DNA of 64,000 nucleotides from assembly GCA_023079485.1 (NCBI GenBank), contig CM041090.1, positions 39,334,874-39,398,873 of the forward strand, read 5' to 3'. Positions 1-13,500 of the stretch are shown one piece after another. Numbering within the stretch: the stretch's first letter is position 1; every line of letters starts with the position of its first letter. The position numbers and the translations under genes are program-made. This stretch comes from Archilochus colubris. Lineage: Eukaryota > Chordata > Aves > Apodiformes > Trochilidae. The notes beneath the pieces are model-generated. The model was not told where the DNA came from, did not search any database, and saw only the letters and a program-made list of their open reading frames with translations.

Positions 1-1205
1 GTAGTTTGCCCTTTTCAAAGGAGCCTTACTCCTTGTCTCTGCCGCTTACTGTGTGACAAGTTACTTCACACACCCCTGTCACTACCCCCCCTTCCTCCCT
101 GGTGATTACACTCTCTGATTTTTTTGGGACCAGGCTTTCCCTTTCTCTCTGTTTGTAGAGGGGAGGCCTCATCTCTAGTCTTGTAGGTAATACAAGGACT
201 ATAATACTAATCCGAAAACAATCAGAGAAACGTCCAGTCTGTCTGCACCTGAGGATGGAAAATACCCTATTTGTTATTTTTATTTTTTTTTTGCCTCCTT
301 CTAGAACATCTCTTCAGTTTTTGCAAATGTGGAGCAGGGCTGTAAATCACATCTATCACACAGCTACCAGTAATATTGTATTTTCTTGGCCCCCAGTTAT
401 TTTTCCTCTCATTCTTCAGGGCCGAGTCCCCTGAAATCAGAGTGAATAGAGGGAAATGACACCAAATTTTGCCAAACTTGTCTGCCTAGCTCAAAGTCTT
501 ACTTTAAACTCTTCTGTAAAAGTTCTGAATAACAAGCCCTGCTTTAGGTTCACTAATTAAAAAAAAAACCCACCTGTTTTCATAAGCAAAAATTAAAATC
601 AAATGGAAAGCTACATTCAGCTGCACTTTTCATACACTTACTGAACAACACAATGAGGATGTAAGCAAAATTTAAGGAAAACATGGAAAACACACACTTT
701 CTACTTGGCTTGCTTGACAATATTTCACCATCACTACTCCATCCTTTTCCGTGTTAGGACAGAGAAAACCCAGGTAAGATCTTTACAGTAAGAAACAGAG
801 GCAAGAAAATGCCGTGCAAAACGCAAAAGCTGTAAAAAAAACACCAAACAAACCCCAAAACAAGCCAAACTCCCCAGATTTAGTTACCAGCACATTATCT
901 GTACCGGGACATTCTCAAAACCGGGTTCAGAAAGGTACCGCGGCCAGCGGGGCTCTCAGGAGGGAAGGGATTTAGGAGCCACCAGGATATTTCAGTTTGG
1001 GTCGGGGTTTTTTTGTATGTTTTTTTGTTTTTTTGGCAGTCGTTTCGGGACCCCCGGCTGCCCCGCAAACACCGGCGCCTCCAATCCCCCCCTAACCGGG
1101 ACCAGAGGCCCGCTCAGAGCCCAACAGAACCCACGACGGTCCCGCCACCCCTAGAGCCCCGCGCCCAGCCTGACCCGCGGGCCCTCCGCAGGCAGCCTCC
1201 CCGCC
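1..1205 (-). other. Probable first intron of the minus-strand AP5M1-like gene
   Basis: No coding exon is recognisable on either strand. The stretch from 1 to about 900 is AT-rich with short homopolymers, and GC content rises after 900 into the CpG island. If the minus-strand exon at 1211-1275 is real, its GTAAC donor begins at 1210 reading leftwards and this stretch is its intron, with the next exon lying outside the window. Confidence 0.4.
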
Positions 1206-1210
1206 GTTAC

Positions 1211-1275
1211 CTGGAGAAGCGGACAGCGCGGCCATCCCCGGGCTCACACCTCAAGAACCATAAGTGGCGACGAAG
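1211..1275 (-). CDS. AP5M1: AP5M1-like first coding exon (partial, start codon not visible)
   Basis: Reading leftwards, the exon encodes LRRHLWFLRCEPGDG followed by RAVRFS and a split arginine codon (AG), then a CCAG|GTAAC donor. From memory, human AP5M1 (mu subunit of the AP-5 endosomal adaptor, involved in late-endosome to Golgi retrieval) begins with a short peptide containing a W, then EPG, then VRFSR at a similar spacing. Position also fits: AP5M1 is the head-to-head neighbour of EXOC5 in human. The oddity is that this frame contains no ATG back to an in-frame stop at 1504-1506, so initiation is unexplained. The right-hand boundary is set only by similarity. The similarity is short, so confidence is moderate. 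Confidence 0.5.
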
Positions 1276-1499
1276 GCAGCGGCAGCGCTGAGGGCTCCCA
1301 GGGATCAGCGGAGGGGCGGCCGCAGCCCTGCGCAGCTCCCGGCTCCTCCCCGGCCGCAGCCGCCCGGCGCAGGGCCATTTCCGGCGGGCGGAGGCGGCGC
1401 CGCGGCGGCTTCTGCTGCTGGGGCGGCGGGGATACAATGAGCGGCAGCGGCGGGGCGGCTGCGGGCCGCTGAGGAGCCCCCGCTGCCTTCCCCGCCGGC

Positions 1500-1526
1500 A
1501 TGGCTACTACAGCCGAGCTCTTCGAG
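1500..1526 (+). CDS. EXOC5: EXOC5 coding exon 1 (residues 1-9)
   Basis: Encodes MATTAELFE, the conserved EXOC5 N-terminus, and ends in phase 0 at a strong GAG|GTGAGT donor. It lies inside the CpG island. The sequence upstream of the ATG is 5' UTR of unknown length. Confidence 0.95.
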
Positions 1527-4500
1527 GTGAGTGCGGGCAGCGCTGGGGCTCCTTGCGGGCGGAGGGGCCGCGCTGGGCCGGGAGGTTGTGGAGGGGCCGG
1601 GAGGTTGTGGAGGGGCCGAGAGGTTCTCTGAGGGGATGCGGCGGCCTCTCGTCACGCCGTGTCCCGGGTGCAGCTCCTCCAGTGAGCTCCTGTTGGGAAG
1701 GTGAAGCTGCAGCGAGGGCAAAAGGCCCTCCCGGCCAGGGTTGAGGGCGTGTGCGGGAGGTGCCGGAACCTGAGGACGCGGAGTGTCGGTGCGGGGAGGG
1801 CTGAGGCCATGCCCTGGCTGAACGCGGGACCTCCCCTTCCCTCAGGGAAAAGCTTTCGGTGCCCCTAATGCCGGGGCCTCCTATTCCTGGGGCTGCCGGG
1901 GCTTGGCAGCAGTGGGTGCTGCTTCCAGCAGGGGGGTCACAGGCCATGGCAGGCCCGGCCTGAGTCGTCGTCTTCCCCAGGCTCTCACTCCCTTGCCCCG
2001 TGGTGTCTTAGTGCGGTTTCTGTTTTCTCTGAAATAAGGAAATGACTTTGCTCTCCGGAGCTGAGGCGCAAGGAGCTGAAGAGCTTCCATCAGGCGGTGT
2101 AGGAGCAGGGCAGGGATATTTCAGGAGCTTGGTAAATTCTTCTCTCTTGGCCCACAGGCTCTCCTGATGGGACTGGTGATGAACAGACTTCTCTCCACTG
2201 CACGGGGATGTGGTGTCATTTCCAGGGGCTCTCAGGCTCTCATTGAGCTGGTTGTTCATTTGGTGGTAGGGACAGGCTTTGCCCAGCCTTCAGGAAAGGT
2301 CCTCCTGTTTCTCTGGAAGTTCCTATATCTGTGGCTTATATAATTGCATTGTGTGCACTTGCATTTTATGCATCAGTGTTACGACACATGAGTGTTGTGA
2401 CTCACATCTCTTGGCTTCTATGGTTTAAAAAAAAAAAAAATACCATGTTTCAAGTAGCTAGATGCCAGGTTTTACACCCTCTCTAGACCTCTCTAGCTGC
2501 CCTGGGGGTCCATTGATTTCTCCCTGTAATGACAGTGCAGTTCTTTGTGGCATCTTGAATATGAGATAATTTGGGTGTGGAAAGGAAACTGTATGTTTTG
2601 GTTGCTTTGGGTCATGCAACAGCACCAATAAAGATGGAGTTGCCAAGCAGATGAGACCTTTGGCTAAAGACAGGTCCTGGGATGGTGTTTTCCAATATGA
2701 AAGTCAGTATTTCCTTCTCCCCTGCTTTTGTTTCTCTTTCATTCCAAAGCCAAGAGAGGTTTTGTTGATGTTCAGTAAATTAATGTTGCCTGTTATGTTA
2801 GTTTGAAGTCACTGCTGTGAAGGTTAGGACATGAAAACATGCTTGTTATGGGAGTAGCCCTGAGGTGCATACTGAGGGTAGTATTATCCTGCAGTTTTCA
2901 CCTTGAAATATGTTTGAAAGTCATTTTCAGTACAGATATGTGATATTGTGGAGAAAGATCTCTGCTGGGAATGGACACAAAAGGGACTCAATTTTTCCTC
3001 ATATGACTGGGAGCATAATTTAACAATGATTACTTCTAAACTGGATTTTAATGTTGCTAGACCCAGTTTAGTTTCATTTCTACAGACTTGATGAGCCCAG
3101 GTTATGTGATGCACTTCAAACGTATCTCTTATTAAATCAGTAGGATTGGCTGAATGGACAGAAACAGGATAATTCATCTAGACCTAGAGGGAAGTTCAAA
3201 GCAGTGAAGAAATTGATTGTTGGGGCTCATCTGATAATGGGCAAAGGACTTGCAAATGACATTTGTAATAGGTGATTTTCAGCAATTTCTGCAGGACTGG
3301 ATAGGAGACTTAAAGCAGGAATTAGCCTGTCAGCTGTAGGTAACCCTGTTATTAGATAATATTAAACAAGAATGAATGTATATGGAATACTCAGCATACA
3401 AACAAAACTATAAAAGTTTTGAATTTGCAGCAGAACAGGTGACATCATATCTTAAAAGAGGCACCATTGAGCTTCATTTATTCTTTATAAATCAAGTAGA
3501 TTACTTTTAGCACACCCTTTGTGAAAGTTTGGAAGAAAAACTTTTTTTTTTTTCTGGTCATTATTCTGTGCATAATAATGCACAATAATCTTTGCAGTTA
3601 CTGCTTCTTAATTATTACAGATGAGTTTATATCATTAAAAAACAAAGTGACAGATCTCCTATATGTGTTGTTGAAAACCAGATGTTTTCCAGGTTATTCC
3701 CTTTTATACTACACCTGCACACAACAGTGATTCTGCCATCATTTAGGTCTGACTAAGCCCATTCGCACTCTTTGGTGGTGTGTCAAATTGTTCAACCAAA
3801 ATGCAGGTTTATGATTTTTGTGGAACAGCAGATGCTGCAGAAGGAGAGGGGCAGACTGGGAGGTGGGATGAACCTTGCAGAAGAGGAGGGGGATGCACAT
3901 GAGTCCCTTGTGCTGTGTGAGGAGCTGCAGGTTCAGGTTGGCCTCGTAGTTGATCAGGTGCCACCAAGTTTGGAGGTCAGCCACAGTGTTTGTTGCCACA
4001 TTTCTGGCTGGTTTTTGGGATGCAGGGAAGGGAGCTGTGGATGCAGACATATACTCTCAAGGGAGCTGTAAGAGGGGCTTATAATGGATAGAAAAAGATT
4101 GTCATAATTTTTATTTTCTTCTGTGAGTCTGGGGCATGTATATCTGGTTTCCTTAGCAGGTTTTAATAGCCTTGCAGAAAAACTCTGTGTGTTGTTTTGT
4201 GGGGAAAAAAATATTCAAGGTCATTATTAGTGTGTATGTGAATTATAGTAGTTATTATAGTATTATTTACAGTAGTTATGCCTTTAACATCTCAAGGCAG
4301 GGAGAAATGTAGGTAATGTTATATACACAGACAGCACATCAACAAACCCTGCACCTTTTATATAGTTTTTTTTCATAGTGCTGTAGTATCTGGTATCTTT
4401 GTAACTGGAGTGGTACTCCAGCTGGGCTACAGCATCTTCAGAGAAAAGGTTGTGGTTGTGATTTTCATACAAAGGAGAAGTTCTGTGAAGAGCCCTGAGG

Positions 4501-7500
4501 TAGGTAGGAAGCTGGAGGACTCCCATGAAGGGAATATCACTGTATGGAATGGCTCATTTCACCTGTATTAAAGATTGCAGTAATGTTCCCAAAAATTTAC
4601 ATGTAAAGATGACTTAAGGAGACAGTTTACACTTGGTATGAAAACACTGCATTATCACTATTTCTGAAAAGGATTCACTTAAATGAAATTTAAGAACTGG
4701 GTTAAAGAGTGACTTGTAGGGAAATGGTTTGTGTGTGGTGTCATCCAGTTATTTTTGAAGCTTAATCAAGGAGACTGAGCAGACCACAGCTATTCTGGCC
4801 AGTCTGTCAATGAGGAGTTATGGGGTGATCTGCTTAAAGGATGAAATTTCTCTCCTGTCTAGCAGGATTCAGCATGTTTCAAAGTAGATTTAAAAAACTT
4901 TTACCTTTCTGTTTCATGGCTGGGCCTGACTGAATAGGACATTATGTGTTTCTGAGAAACAAACCTTGAACTGCCAAGTTCACTTCTCTTTAGTTATTTA
5001 AATAATATTTAAATAAAGCCATAATTCTGGCTTTTTTCCCCCTTCCCTGTGACTTCTGGCAAAGTTTTAAACCTGTTGGTACAAGAACCCATTTGAGACC
5101 TGTGGAGGTCTGTCTGTTTATTTATTTTTAAACCAAACTACACCAAACACAATGATGGCATCAGGTAAAATTTCACATTTCATTATCAGAAACAAGTCAT
5201 GACAAATATATATCACTGTTGACCAGAGGCATTCCCAGCTCTGTGTTGGTCAGTTTTGGAACCTTTGCTGCATGTAATTTAAAAGCTTGTGAGAATACTT
5301 TGCTTAGTGATCATAAATGTGCTGATTGTTAGCACCTAAAGGATGCTGCTGAAGCTGAAGTGATAAATACTAATTTTTTTAATGAGTAGTTGTTGGACTA
5401 TGTTTTGTAGATTTAATATTAACAAATGTGAACAAATGTTTGAGCTGATTTTAAGTATTAGGCCAACTGAAATAGGAGCTCTTGGTTTTATAATGAGGCA
5501 TCTACCTTCAGAAAACAGTGGAGAAATAATCTTAACACTTCCAATAATCTTGATCTTAGCCACTGTGCAGTATTTTTATGGAAGAGACAATACGTTTTAT
5601 GGAAGAAACTTGAATAACTCTTTTTAGCATCACTCATGCCCTGATTTTCCTCCTTGGGGAAGTTGAATCAGTCATCTGTTTCTATGCTTGATTCAATTTT
5701 TTTTCCTGTTTTGTGCCTGCAGCTGCAGTTTGATGTCACATCATGTGCCATGGCAATCCCGTGTTGTTTTTGCCCCGGGGCAGTGCCTGCTCAGTTCTGC
5801 TTGTGATGCCACGTTGTGAACTGCATCAGAGTTGAGCACCTGCAAAGAAAACTTATTTTTCCCTATAGTTTTTTGGACAGATTGGTTCTTCTGGTTCAGC
5901 TCATGACTGAGTCTCCTGATGTAGTATCCCCAACTGGTGTAACTGCTTGCATGGTTCAGATGCTTTGTAATAACAAGCTGTAAGCTCACGTGGAAATAAG
6001 GACATATAATTTAGAACCAACTCTTTACAGACCTGCAGCAAATTCCTTGCTATTTGTCTGGCAGTCTCCAGACTAGATGTTGAAACCCACCATATTAATA
6101 ATGTTCTTTATATGAAATATGTAAACACAAGAGGTGACAGGGTAACTGTCAACACTGTACTTACTCTTGATTGTACTAAAGCTTCTGAACACTTTCAAAA
6201 TATGTGTAAGCAGCTGCTTAAGGACCAACCTGCTGGGGCCCATTGTAAGGAGTTTTTATTCTCTGGCTTCCAGGAGCCTTTTGTGGCAGATGAATACATT
6301 GAACGCCTGGCATGGAGAACACCTGGAGGAGGTTCCAGAGGTGGAGAAGCTTTTGATCCGAAAAGGTAAAATAAAATTGCATAGTGGTCAAAGTGAATGT
6401 GTCTTTAATTGCACTGTTTTTATTACACATATAACAAAAAGCCTGTATGTAGTGTTGGTGTGTGTCCAAGGAGGTTTTCATTTGGGAGAATTGCTAGAGT
6501 TTGTGACCATGAGCCAATTATTTGGAACCAATTACTGAGTAACAAGAGCAGGGAAAGTCACTTTCTGCTTTAGACCTTTTGAAAGAAGGAGAACTGTTGT
6601 TGTTTGTCCTTGTCAAATGTGAATGTTCCAAAGCACTAGAGCTGCCAGATTAAAGCATAACATGAGGCTTCTCTGCTATGATAGTTAAGTCAATTTAATG
6701 AGTTTCTTGCTAGCTTAGCTCCCTGAACTGGCTTGTTGAAAGACCCAGAAGTCTGCAGTTCTGGGGAAAATAAAAGGCACAAAAAGGAAGGATGGGAGGA
6801 AAGGCAGGACCATGGCAATGTTGACTTGGATTGTTTTAAACTGAATTTGTGGTATGGTCTGAATCAAGGTAGCAGCTTGCTGTGTGAAACTGGCTTGTGC
6901 CCCTTTTCAATGCACTTAGCTACACACTGATAGCTCATCTTGAGCTAGTTCTAGGCATGTGATCTCATGAAAAGCTCATCTCCCTCACTAATACCAGAAA
7001 ACTAACATGAGAAGAAAAAATATACAGCTTTTTTTGTTGTTTGGTTTGGTGGTTTGTTGTGTTAGCCATTTTGGGGGACTGGAAAAGCCTGGGAGCAGGT
7101 ACAGTAGGAAGAGTCTGTCTGTCATGATGGTGGTGGGCAGGAATGTGGGTGTGGAAAAAAGCAAGGCTAGGGTAGGGGTGAAAGAGTACAGGACTTTCTC
7201 TTCTGTCTGATGAGTTGGTTTGGCTCTTTTCAGAAGCCTCACCCTAAGAACCCATCTCTCTGGTTACTGAGTAGTGTATTGGTCACTCAAATGTACAGTT
7301 TTATCAACCAGTCTTCAGCATCTGAGCTTCTGTACTCCAACCTCTGGATGATCTTTTGTTTTGGCAAGAGTAACTCTTTCAGATAATGCTACATTGTAGT
7401 TTTTGTACTAATGTCAGTGCTCTTTTTAGAGACATAATTAAATGTATTAATTTTTCACATGATTATACCTCTGGAGATGATCTTCTGTCTGCTATGCTGT

Positions 7501-10500
7501 TATTAGAACACTGTTGAGATAGCAGGGTCAACAAAAAGTTTAGCTGCTTGCATGTTAATTTTGATTGTCGTGCTATAAATTAAAAGTGTTCCCAAGTGAC
7601 TTGTCATCCATATGAATTTATTCCAGATTGTTGTAGTTTGTAGCAACCTGAGGTAGAACTCTTAAGCACAGCTTTGCTTCCTCTAGCTCTTTTTCCAGTG
7701 GTGCTTTGTGTAATATACTTTAGTTAATGATTTCTACCAATATCAACTCAGTTTATATATTTCTCCTGTGTTAACTTATGTAACGTGCTCTCAGATATTT
7801 CACCACAAGTGGCAGAATCCTGCAACTGTAAATATTTTTCCTGTGGGATCTTCTAGTATTGGGCAGGGAGCCAAAATGAATATCAAAAAGAAACAGACCT
7901 TTTGATGTATGGTTTTTCTTTTCTGTTTTTAGAAGAATGATGCTTTTCTTTGGTAGAAAGAAAGTTGGATTCTTTATGTCTATTCTGAGAAACCTGACCA
8001 GCAGCTACCTCTTTTACTTGAGCATTCTTTTCTCTCTCACTGTATTGAACACAATTGCTGAATAAGTGCTGAGGTGGCACAATTCCTGTTTTCTAAACAG
8101 GTATTTTTTAAACAGATCCCAAACTGAACTGAATCAGCTTCAGATGAATAGAACTATCTGCACTCTTAGGCTTTTGTTTGGAAGCAAGCTTTGGGTCACT
8201 TGCATTTACATTTTATTTTAAAATAAATACTTCTGTAAACTGAAGGGTGTTCCCAGTAATTTTCTGTGGAATCCAGTGCAATGTGCTCACTCTCGTGCTT
8301 CTAGTGACAGGAAGTAAAGAAGTTCTATAAAGAACAGTCCAGTTCTTGTTAACAAGTTTTTCCTTTGCGTTGTTTACTGTTCTCAAGATACCACTTGAAA
8401 TAAGTTTTGAGACCAATACAGTGGGCAAAAAGGCAGTTTACATGTTCCAAGCTTGCAAGGGGTAGAATCAAGTCATAAAGACATAAAGTCATGGCAGCAG
8501 AAGTTAAAACTGAAAATTCAGTCACCTGCTGTGCAACTGGGGAGAATCCCATTGGTGTCACTGAGGTATTGGTTGAAAGAAACCTTGAGGTGTTGGCCTG
8601 GAGAGGTAGTAACTGGAAAAGAGTCTTGTGAGGGTGGATTGAGCCATTTTGCTTTTTCCCTTCTGGTTGCTGAGAGCCTGGGGAGGCAGGAGGGGAGCAA
8701 TGGGCTCATTTTGCCTCCCAGTAGCACTGCAGATTGGAAGAGCTTCACATTCACACTATACCTCAAATAGAGCCTGTGTGAAAATGCAGATTCCTGAGGA
8801 ATCTAGAAATAGCTCCCTGGAAGGGATTATTTCCTCTTGTCTTCTGCTTTAACATTAAGCCTGGACAGCAGTGGTCTCAGATATTTTATGTTTTCAGCTA
8901 TTAGAGTGAGTTTTATGGCTATGGAGGATCTGGGAATAATTCATTCCCTGAGCATCAGTGACTGGAATGTTTAGAAAAATATAAGCTTAAAAAATGACTG
9001 TAAAGGGACAGACTGGACAAAAACAGGAATGAAGAAGCTGGAGGTGTTGACAATGGAATGAAAGTAGAGGAAATCTAAGAATGCATTCAGATGTACTGTG
9101 TTGGGAAAGAGTAAAATGTGTGCCCAAAAGAAAAATCAAAGTGATGGGATAGGGCAGGAAAAATCTTAAGCTGTCATATGTTATAGGAAGAAAAGAGGTG
9201 GTCAGGGAACAGCATAGTTATAACCAAAACAGCATTATGGGACTGTGTGATTGTGGTCATTGCTTATTAAGATGCTGATTTACAAGTTTACAGTAACATG
9301 TACAGTAGAAAATGTACAATTTTCCTGTGATTTTAATGTGGGCATAGAGTTCTACACAACTAGCATGATGTAGTTTAAAACAAAATAGCATTGGTAAATT
9401 TGATGTGATTCTCTGAGTCTTGAGAGCAGATTGTTTTATGTGTGGTTCTTTAGGCTCACTGCAGAAGACAATGCCTTTTAAACTAAAGCCTGCTGTATTT
9501 TATTTTAAATCAGATTACTGGAAGAATTTGTAAATCATATCCAAGAATTACAGGTAATGGATGAAAGGATTCAGAGGAAGGTGGAGAAACTAGAACAGCA
9601 ATGCCAGAAGGAAGCAAAGGAATTTGCCAAGAAGGTACAAGAGCTGCAGAAAAGCAACCAGGTAAAATCTGAAGAGTGTACTCACTGCTAAGCTGGGCAA
9701 GTTTTAGAAGCATCACATGGTCTATTAACATTTCTTGGTACAGCATGCTGCTGTTTGAGGTAAAAATAAAGAGGGTTTGATGGAAAACAGTTTGCCTTGT
9801 CAAAGGAGAGAACTGATCTGCATGTTCCATTAATGAGTGTTAACTATTCTGAAAGTAGTGAGTCCACAAAAAGTTTAAAGGGAGACCCTGAGCTTCAGGC
9901 AGTTGTGTGCCCTTAATGCTTCTGAGGCACAGGACCTGCTAAGCTGTTGCCTGCATCCCCTGTGCTTCTTACTGAAATAAATGTAGTGTTTCCTAAAGCA
10001 GAGTGAATGGAAACCCTGAATTTTGTGTCCCTGTCTATCTTCTCCCAGGTTGCCTTCCAACATTTCCAAGAACTAGATGAGCACATCAGCTATGTAGCAA
10101 CCAAGGTCTGTCACCTTGGTGACCAACTGGAGGGGGTAAACACGCCACGGCAACGGGCTGTGGAGGCTCAGAAGCTGATGAAATACTTTAATGAGTTTCT
10201 GGATGGAGAGCTGAAGTCTGATGTTTTTACAAACTCTGAAAAGGTAAGAGCTGTCAGCGGGATGAAAGCAGTTCAAAGCAATAAGCAGTACTGCCCTAAT
10301 TACAAGCTGCTACCATGACTTACCATGGTCAGACTTCAAACCACTGAGTGACTGACTTGTTAAGGTTTCATTGTTCTGAAATGTAAATTAACAACACTAG
10401 GCTGCAGATTGCTGATAAAGCATTTGTATTCAGTGATGCTTAATGTGGCAACGTTGGCATTTTTCACTTTATGAAATTATCAGAGATTTGAGGAGGGCTG

Positions 10501-13500
10501 GGAGGGCATAAGAGTGCTTTTGCTATCTGCCTTTTTTCTTTTGAACCCCTTGCTTCAGATCCACCCTGTAATGCAGAACGTTTCTGAATACAACTTCTTT
10601 GTGAAACTTTAGTCTGTTGGGTCAGTCCACTGGCCTTGGATACCTTTTTGTCACAGCATGCCTTTGAGCTTTGTATAGTCCTGTGGTTATGTCTCCACCC
10701 TCTGAATTTAGAGGAAGCAGGCACGAAAACTTCAAAGAAATGTTAAAGCTTTTTTTATTTTTTTCCTTGTGCTCCAAGAGTATGTTCATGAAGCAGATAC
10801 ATTCTGAATGGTGTGGCTAATAGAAATAAACTGAAGGGAAAATGCTCAGTTGTAAGCAAAAGAGCACATAGTAGATTTTCCTATGCAGTTTGAATGATAA
10901 GTAAAGATGTTGGTTTGGGGTTTTGTTTGGGGTTGGTTTATTTTGTTTGGGGTTGGTTTATTTTGTTTGGGTTTTTTTGAGATGTGTCCTGAAAAATCTT
11001 CCTTCTCTCCTAAAATTCTGTGCAGTGCAATGATTGTATGCCAGGAAAAAAATTACAGTGTGTGGAAACAGCAATAACATTTTTGTTTGCACATTCAGCA
11101 AGAAATATGTGCTTCAAATGTAGCTCATAAAGGATCTGAGAATAGGTTAATAGTCATCCCCTCTCTACTGAGCTGAAGGTATCTCTCTGGGAATTGAAAA
11201 AAATGATCATTTTGTGTGGTTGTATTCCCAAGAAGTCAATTGCTTAGTGACTTTTGATTCATGGTCTGTGGATATATGGTAATTGCCAGTAGATAGTTTG
11301 CCCTTGTCAAAGAGGGAGCAAATAACATCTCTGATTTCTAAGGAAAACAGAAAGATCTCAACATAATAAAAGTTCTTCTCTAGACACCCTTTTCTGGGTC
11401 TGCATAATTTTTTTTTTCCCTGACCTAGAAATAAAACTCTTAATAGTGTTAAATAGTATTTTAAAAACACTTCATAGCAACATGGTAAATAACAAAGCTT
11501 AATTAAAAGAGTATTTATTTCTGCTGAAGTGTCTCATGTAGAATTCAACTTTCACTTCAATTCTAACTTAGTTTTGTAATACTTTCTTTTGAAGAATATG
11601 AAAAAACTGGTGGACAAGTAGGGTAAACCTGGAAATTGGTATAGTAATCGTTGTATACCTGGAAGAATAAGATACTTAGCAAATCTGGAGAAAGACAAGT
11701 GTAGTAAAAGCCAAGAAGTCTTGTCTGCAGAGTCTGCAGAGGAAGTGTGTGGGAACACAAACAAGATTTTCTGGATATGAATTATCTTACTGAGAGTAAT
11801 TTCAGTCCAGTTACTCTTCTGTAATTTTGGCCTCCTAGTTAATAGTAAATAGAAGCAGTGTGTTTAACAGGATCTGCCCAGACATGTGCTATCACATCTT
11901 AGGGCATTTTTGAACTAAAAATGATTCCAAAGGATGAGATAGTAACAGATATTCTTAAGTGCAAAACCCTAATGCTTTGTTACTGTTTTCTGATCTTTGA
12001 GCTGATGTGAGTTACAGACAAGGTTTTCTAGGATGGTATGATTTATTTATTTGTACCATGTCATTCCTTACTAGTGTGGGTTTTTCTTTGAGACATTGAG
12101 GGCAGGGATACTGTGAAAGAAGAGCCAAGAAAGGAATTACAACAAAGTTTTTTCCTATCAGCAGTGCCTGTTCTTAAAATCTTAAATTCCTCTTTCTTTT
12201 CCTACAACCAAGTTGTTGCTTCCAACATTATTTTCTGCCAGTCATAGTGAGCAATTTCTAATAACATTGTCTTGTGTTTGTGTTTACTGTTCTTACATCC
12301 TTTCCTCACTTTGTTCTGTACTCAACATCATCCTGCTATGTCTTTTAACTTGTTCATAAAACTATTCTGTGATAGTTATCTCTTGCTATTATTTGATCAG
12401 GGTTTTTCAGATTTTTTTCCCAGATGTGTTACAGCCTTAAAGTTGTATTTGACATAATCTATATTTATTTTAATAGTTTACAGAAGCCTGATTCAATTAA
12501 AAATTAAATATGTCTGGATTTTAAGCAGAAACCATGGAGAACTGATTTGTCATGGCTTCTCTTCTGCATGAGAAAAGGCCCTGAATTCAATAAATCTAAA
12601 GTTAGTTAAGAGCTATTGTGTGATTGAGGAGACAAAATTGTTGCCTTTCAAGGGTGTTTTGTTCTTTATATTTTTTTTTGTAGCATGAGTGAATAACTAC
12701 TGAATAACAGGTGAATAACTGCTATGTAGACTATTCTGATGACATCAGTATTGATCCCAATTGTTAGGTATTAAGGTTGCTGTAATCTAATAGAAATAAC
12801 TGCTGTTTCCCTGGATTTATTTGAGGAGCATAGCTGCTTTTGACTTAAGAGGCTATTGTGAGCTGACAGTTCAAGCATAAGCTGCTCTGAGTAAGTGGAA
12901 TGGGCTTTGAGAGTCCCTGTTTTTGCTGAACAACCCACCTAGTGTGATGCTTGTGCTCTGTCTTGGTGTAGTCTGGAAAAGTTTTCAGCCCATCCTGCTC
13001 CAGTAGGTGAGAGAACAGGGTTTCATAGAATCATAGAATTGTCTGGGTTGGAAGGGACCTCAGAGATCATCAAGTCCAACCCTTGATCCACTCCCACTGC
13101 AGTTCCCAGCCCATGGCACTCAGTGCCACATCCAGGCTCTTTGGAAAGATCTCCAGACACGGAGAATCCACTACTTCCCTGGGCAGCCCATTCCAATGCC
13201 TGATCACCCTCTCCAGAAAGAAATTCTTTCTCATCTCCAACCTAAACCTCCCTGGCACAACTTGAGACCCTGCCCTCTTGTCTTGCTGAGAGTTGCCTGG
13301 GAAAAGAGCCCAACCCCCCCCTGGCTCCAACCTCCTTTCAGGGAGTTGGAGAGAGTGATGAGGTCTCCCCTGAGCCTCCTCTTCTCCAGCCTCAACACCC
13401 CCAGCTCCCTCAGCCCTTCCCCACAGGAATTCTGCTGGACCCCTTCACAGCCTCCTTGCTCTTCTCTGGACCTGCTCCAGCACCTCAATCTCCTTCCTGA

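Larger units (their letters stand above)
940..2000. promoter_or_regulatory. CpG-island bidirectional promoter (EXOC5 / AP5M1-like)
   Basis: This is the only long GC- and CpG-dense stretch in the window, and it surrounds the EXOC5 start codon. No TATA box is evident. An ETS-type core, TTTCCGG at 1378-1384, overlaps a YY1-like GCCATTT at 1374-1380; both are common in divergent housekeeping promoters. The EXOC5 start codon (1500) points right, and a minus-strand AP5M1-like coding exon (1211-1275) points left, leaving about 225 bp between them. In human, EXOC5 and AP5M1 are head-to-head neighbours, so the arrangement is expected. Transcription start sites cannot be fixed from sequence alone. Confidence 0.8.

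Noticed and set aside
1244..1947. Several overlapping minus-strand open frames, including one starting MALRRAAAAGEEPGAA
   Set aside because: GC-rich CpG-island DNA has few stops. None of these frames ends at a splice site consistent with AP5M1, and they show no domain.
3739..4071. Overlapping open frames in EXOC5 intron 1, considered as a processed pseudogene
   Set aside because: No convincing similarity to a known protein, and no poly-A tail or target duplication.
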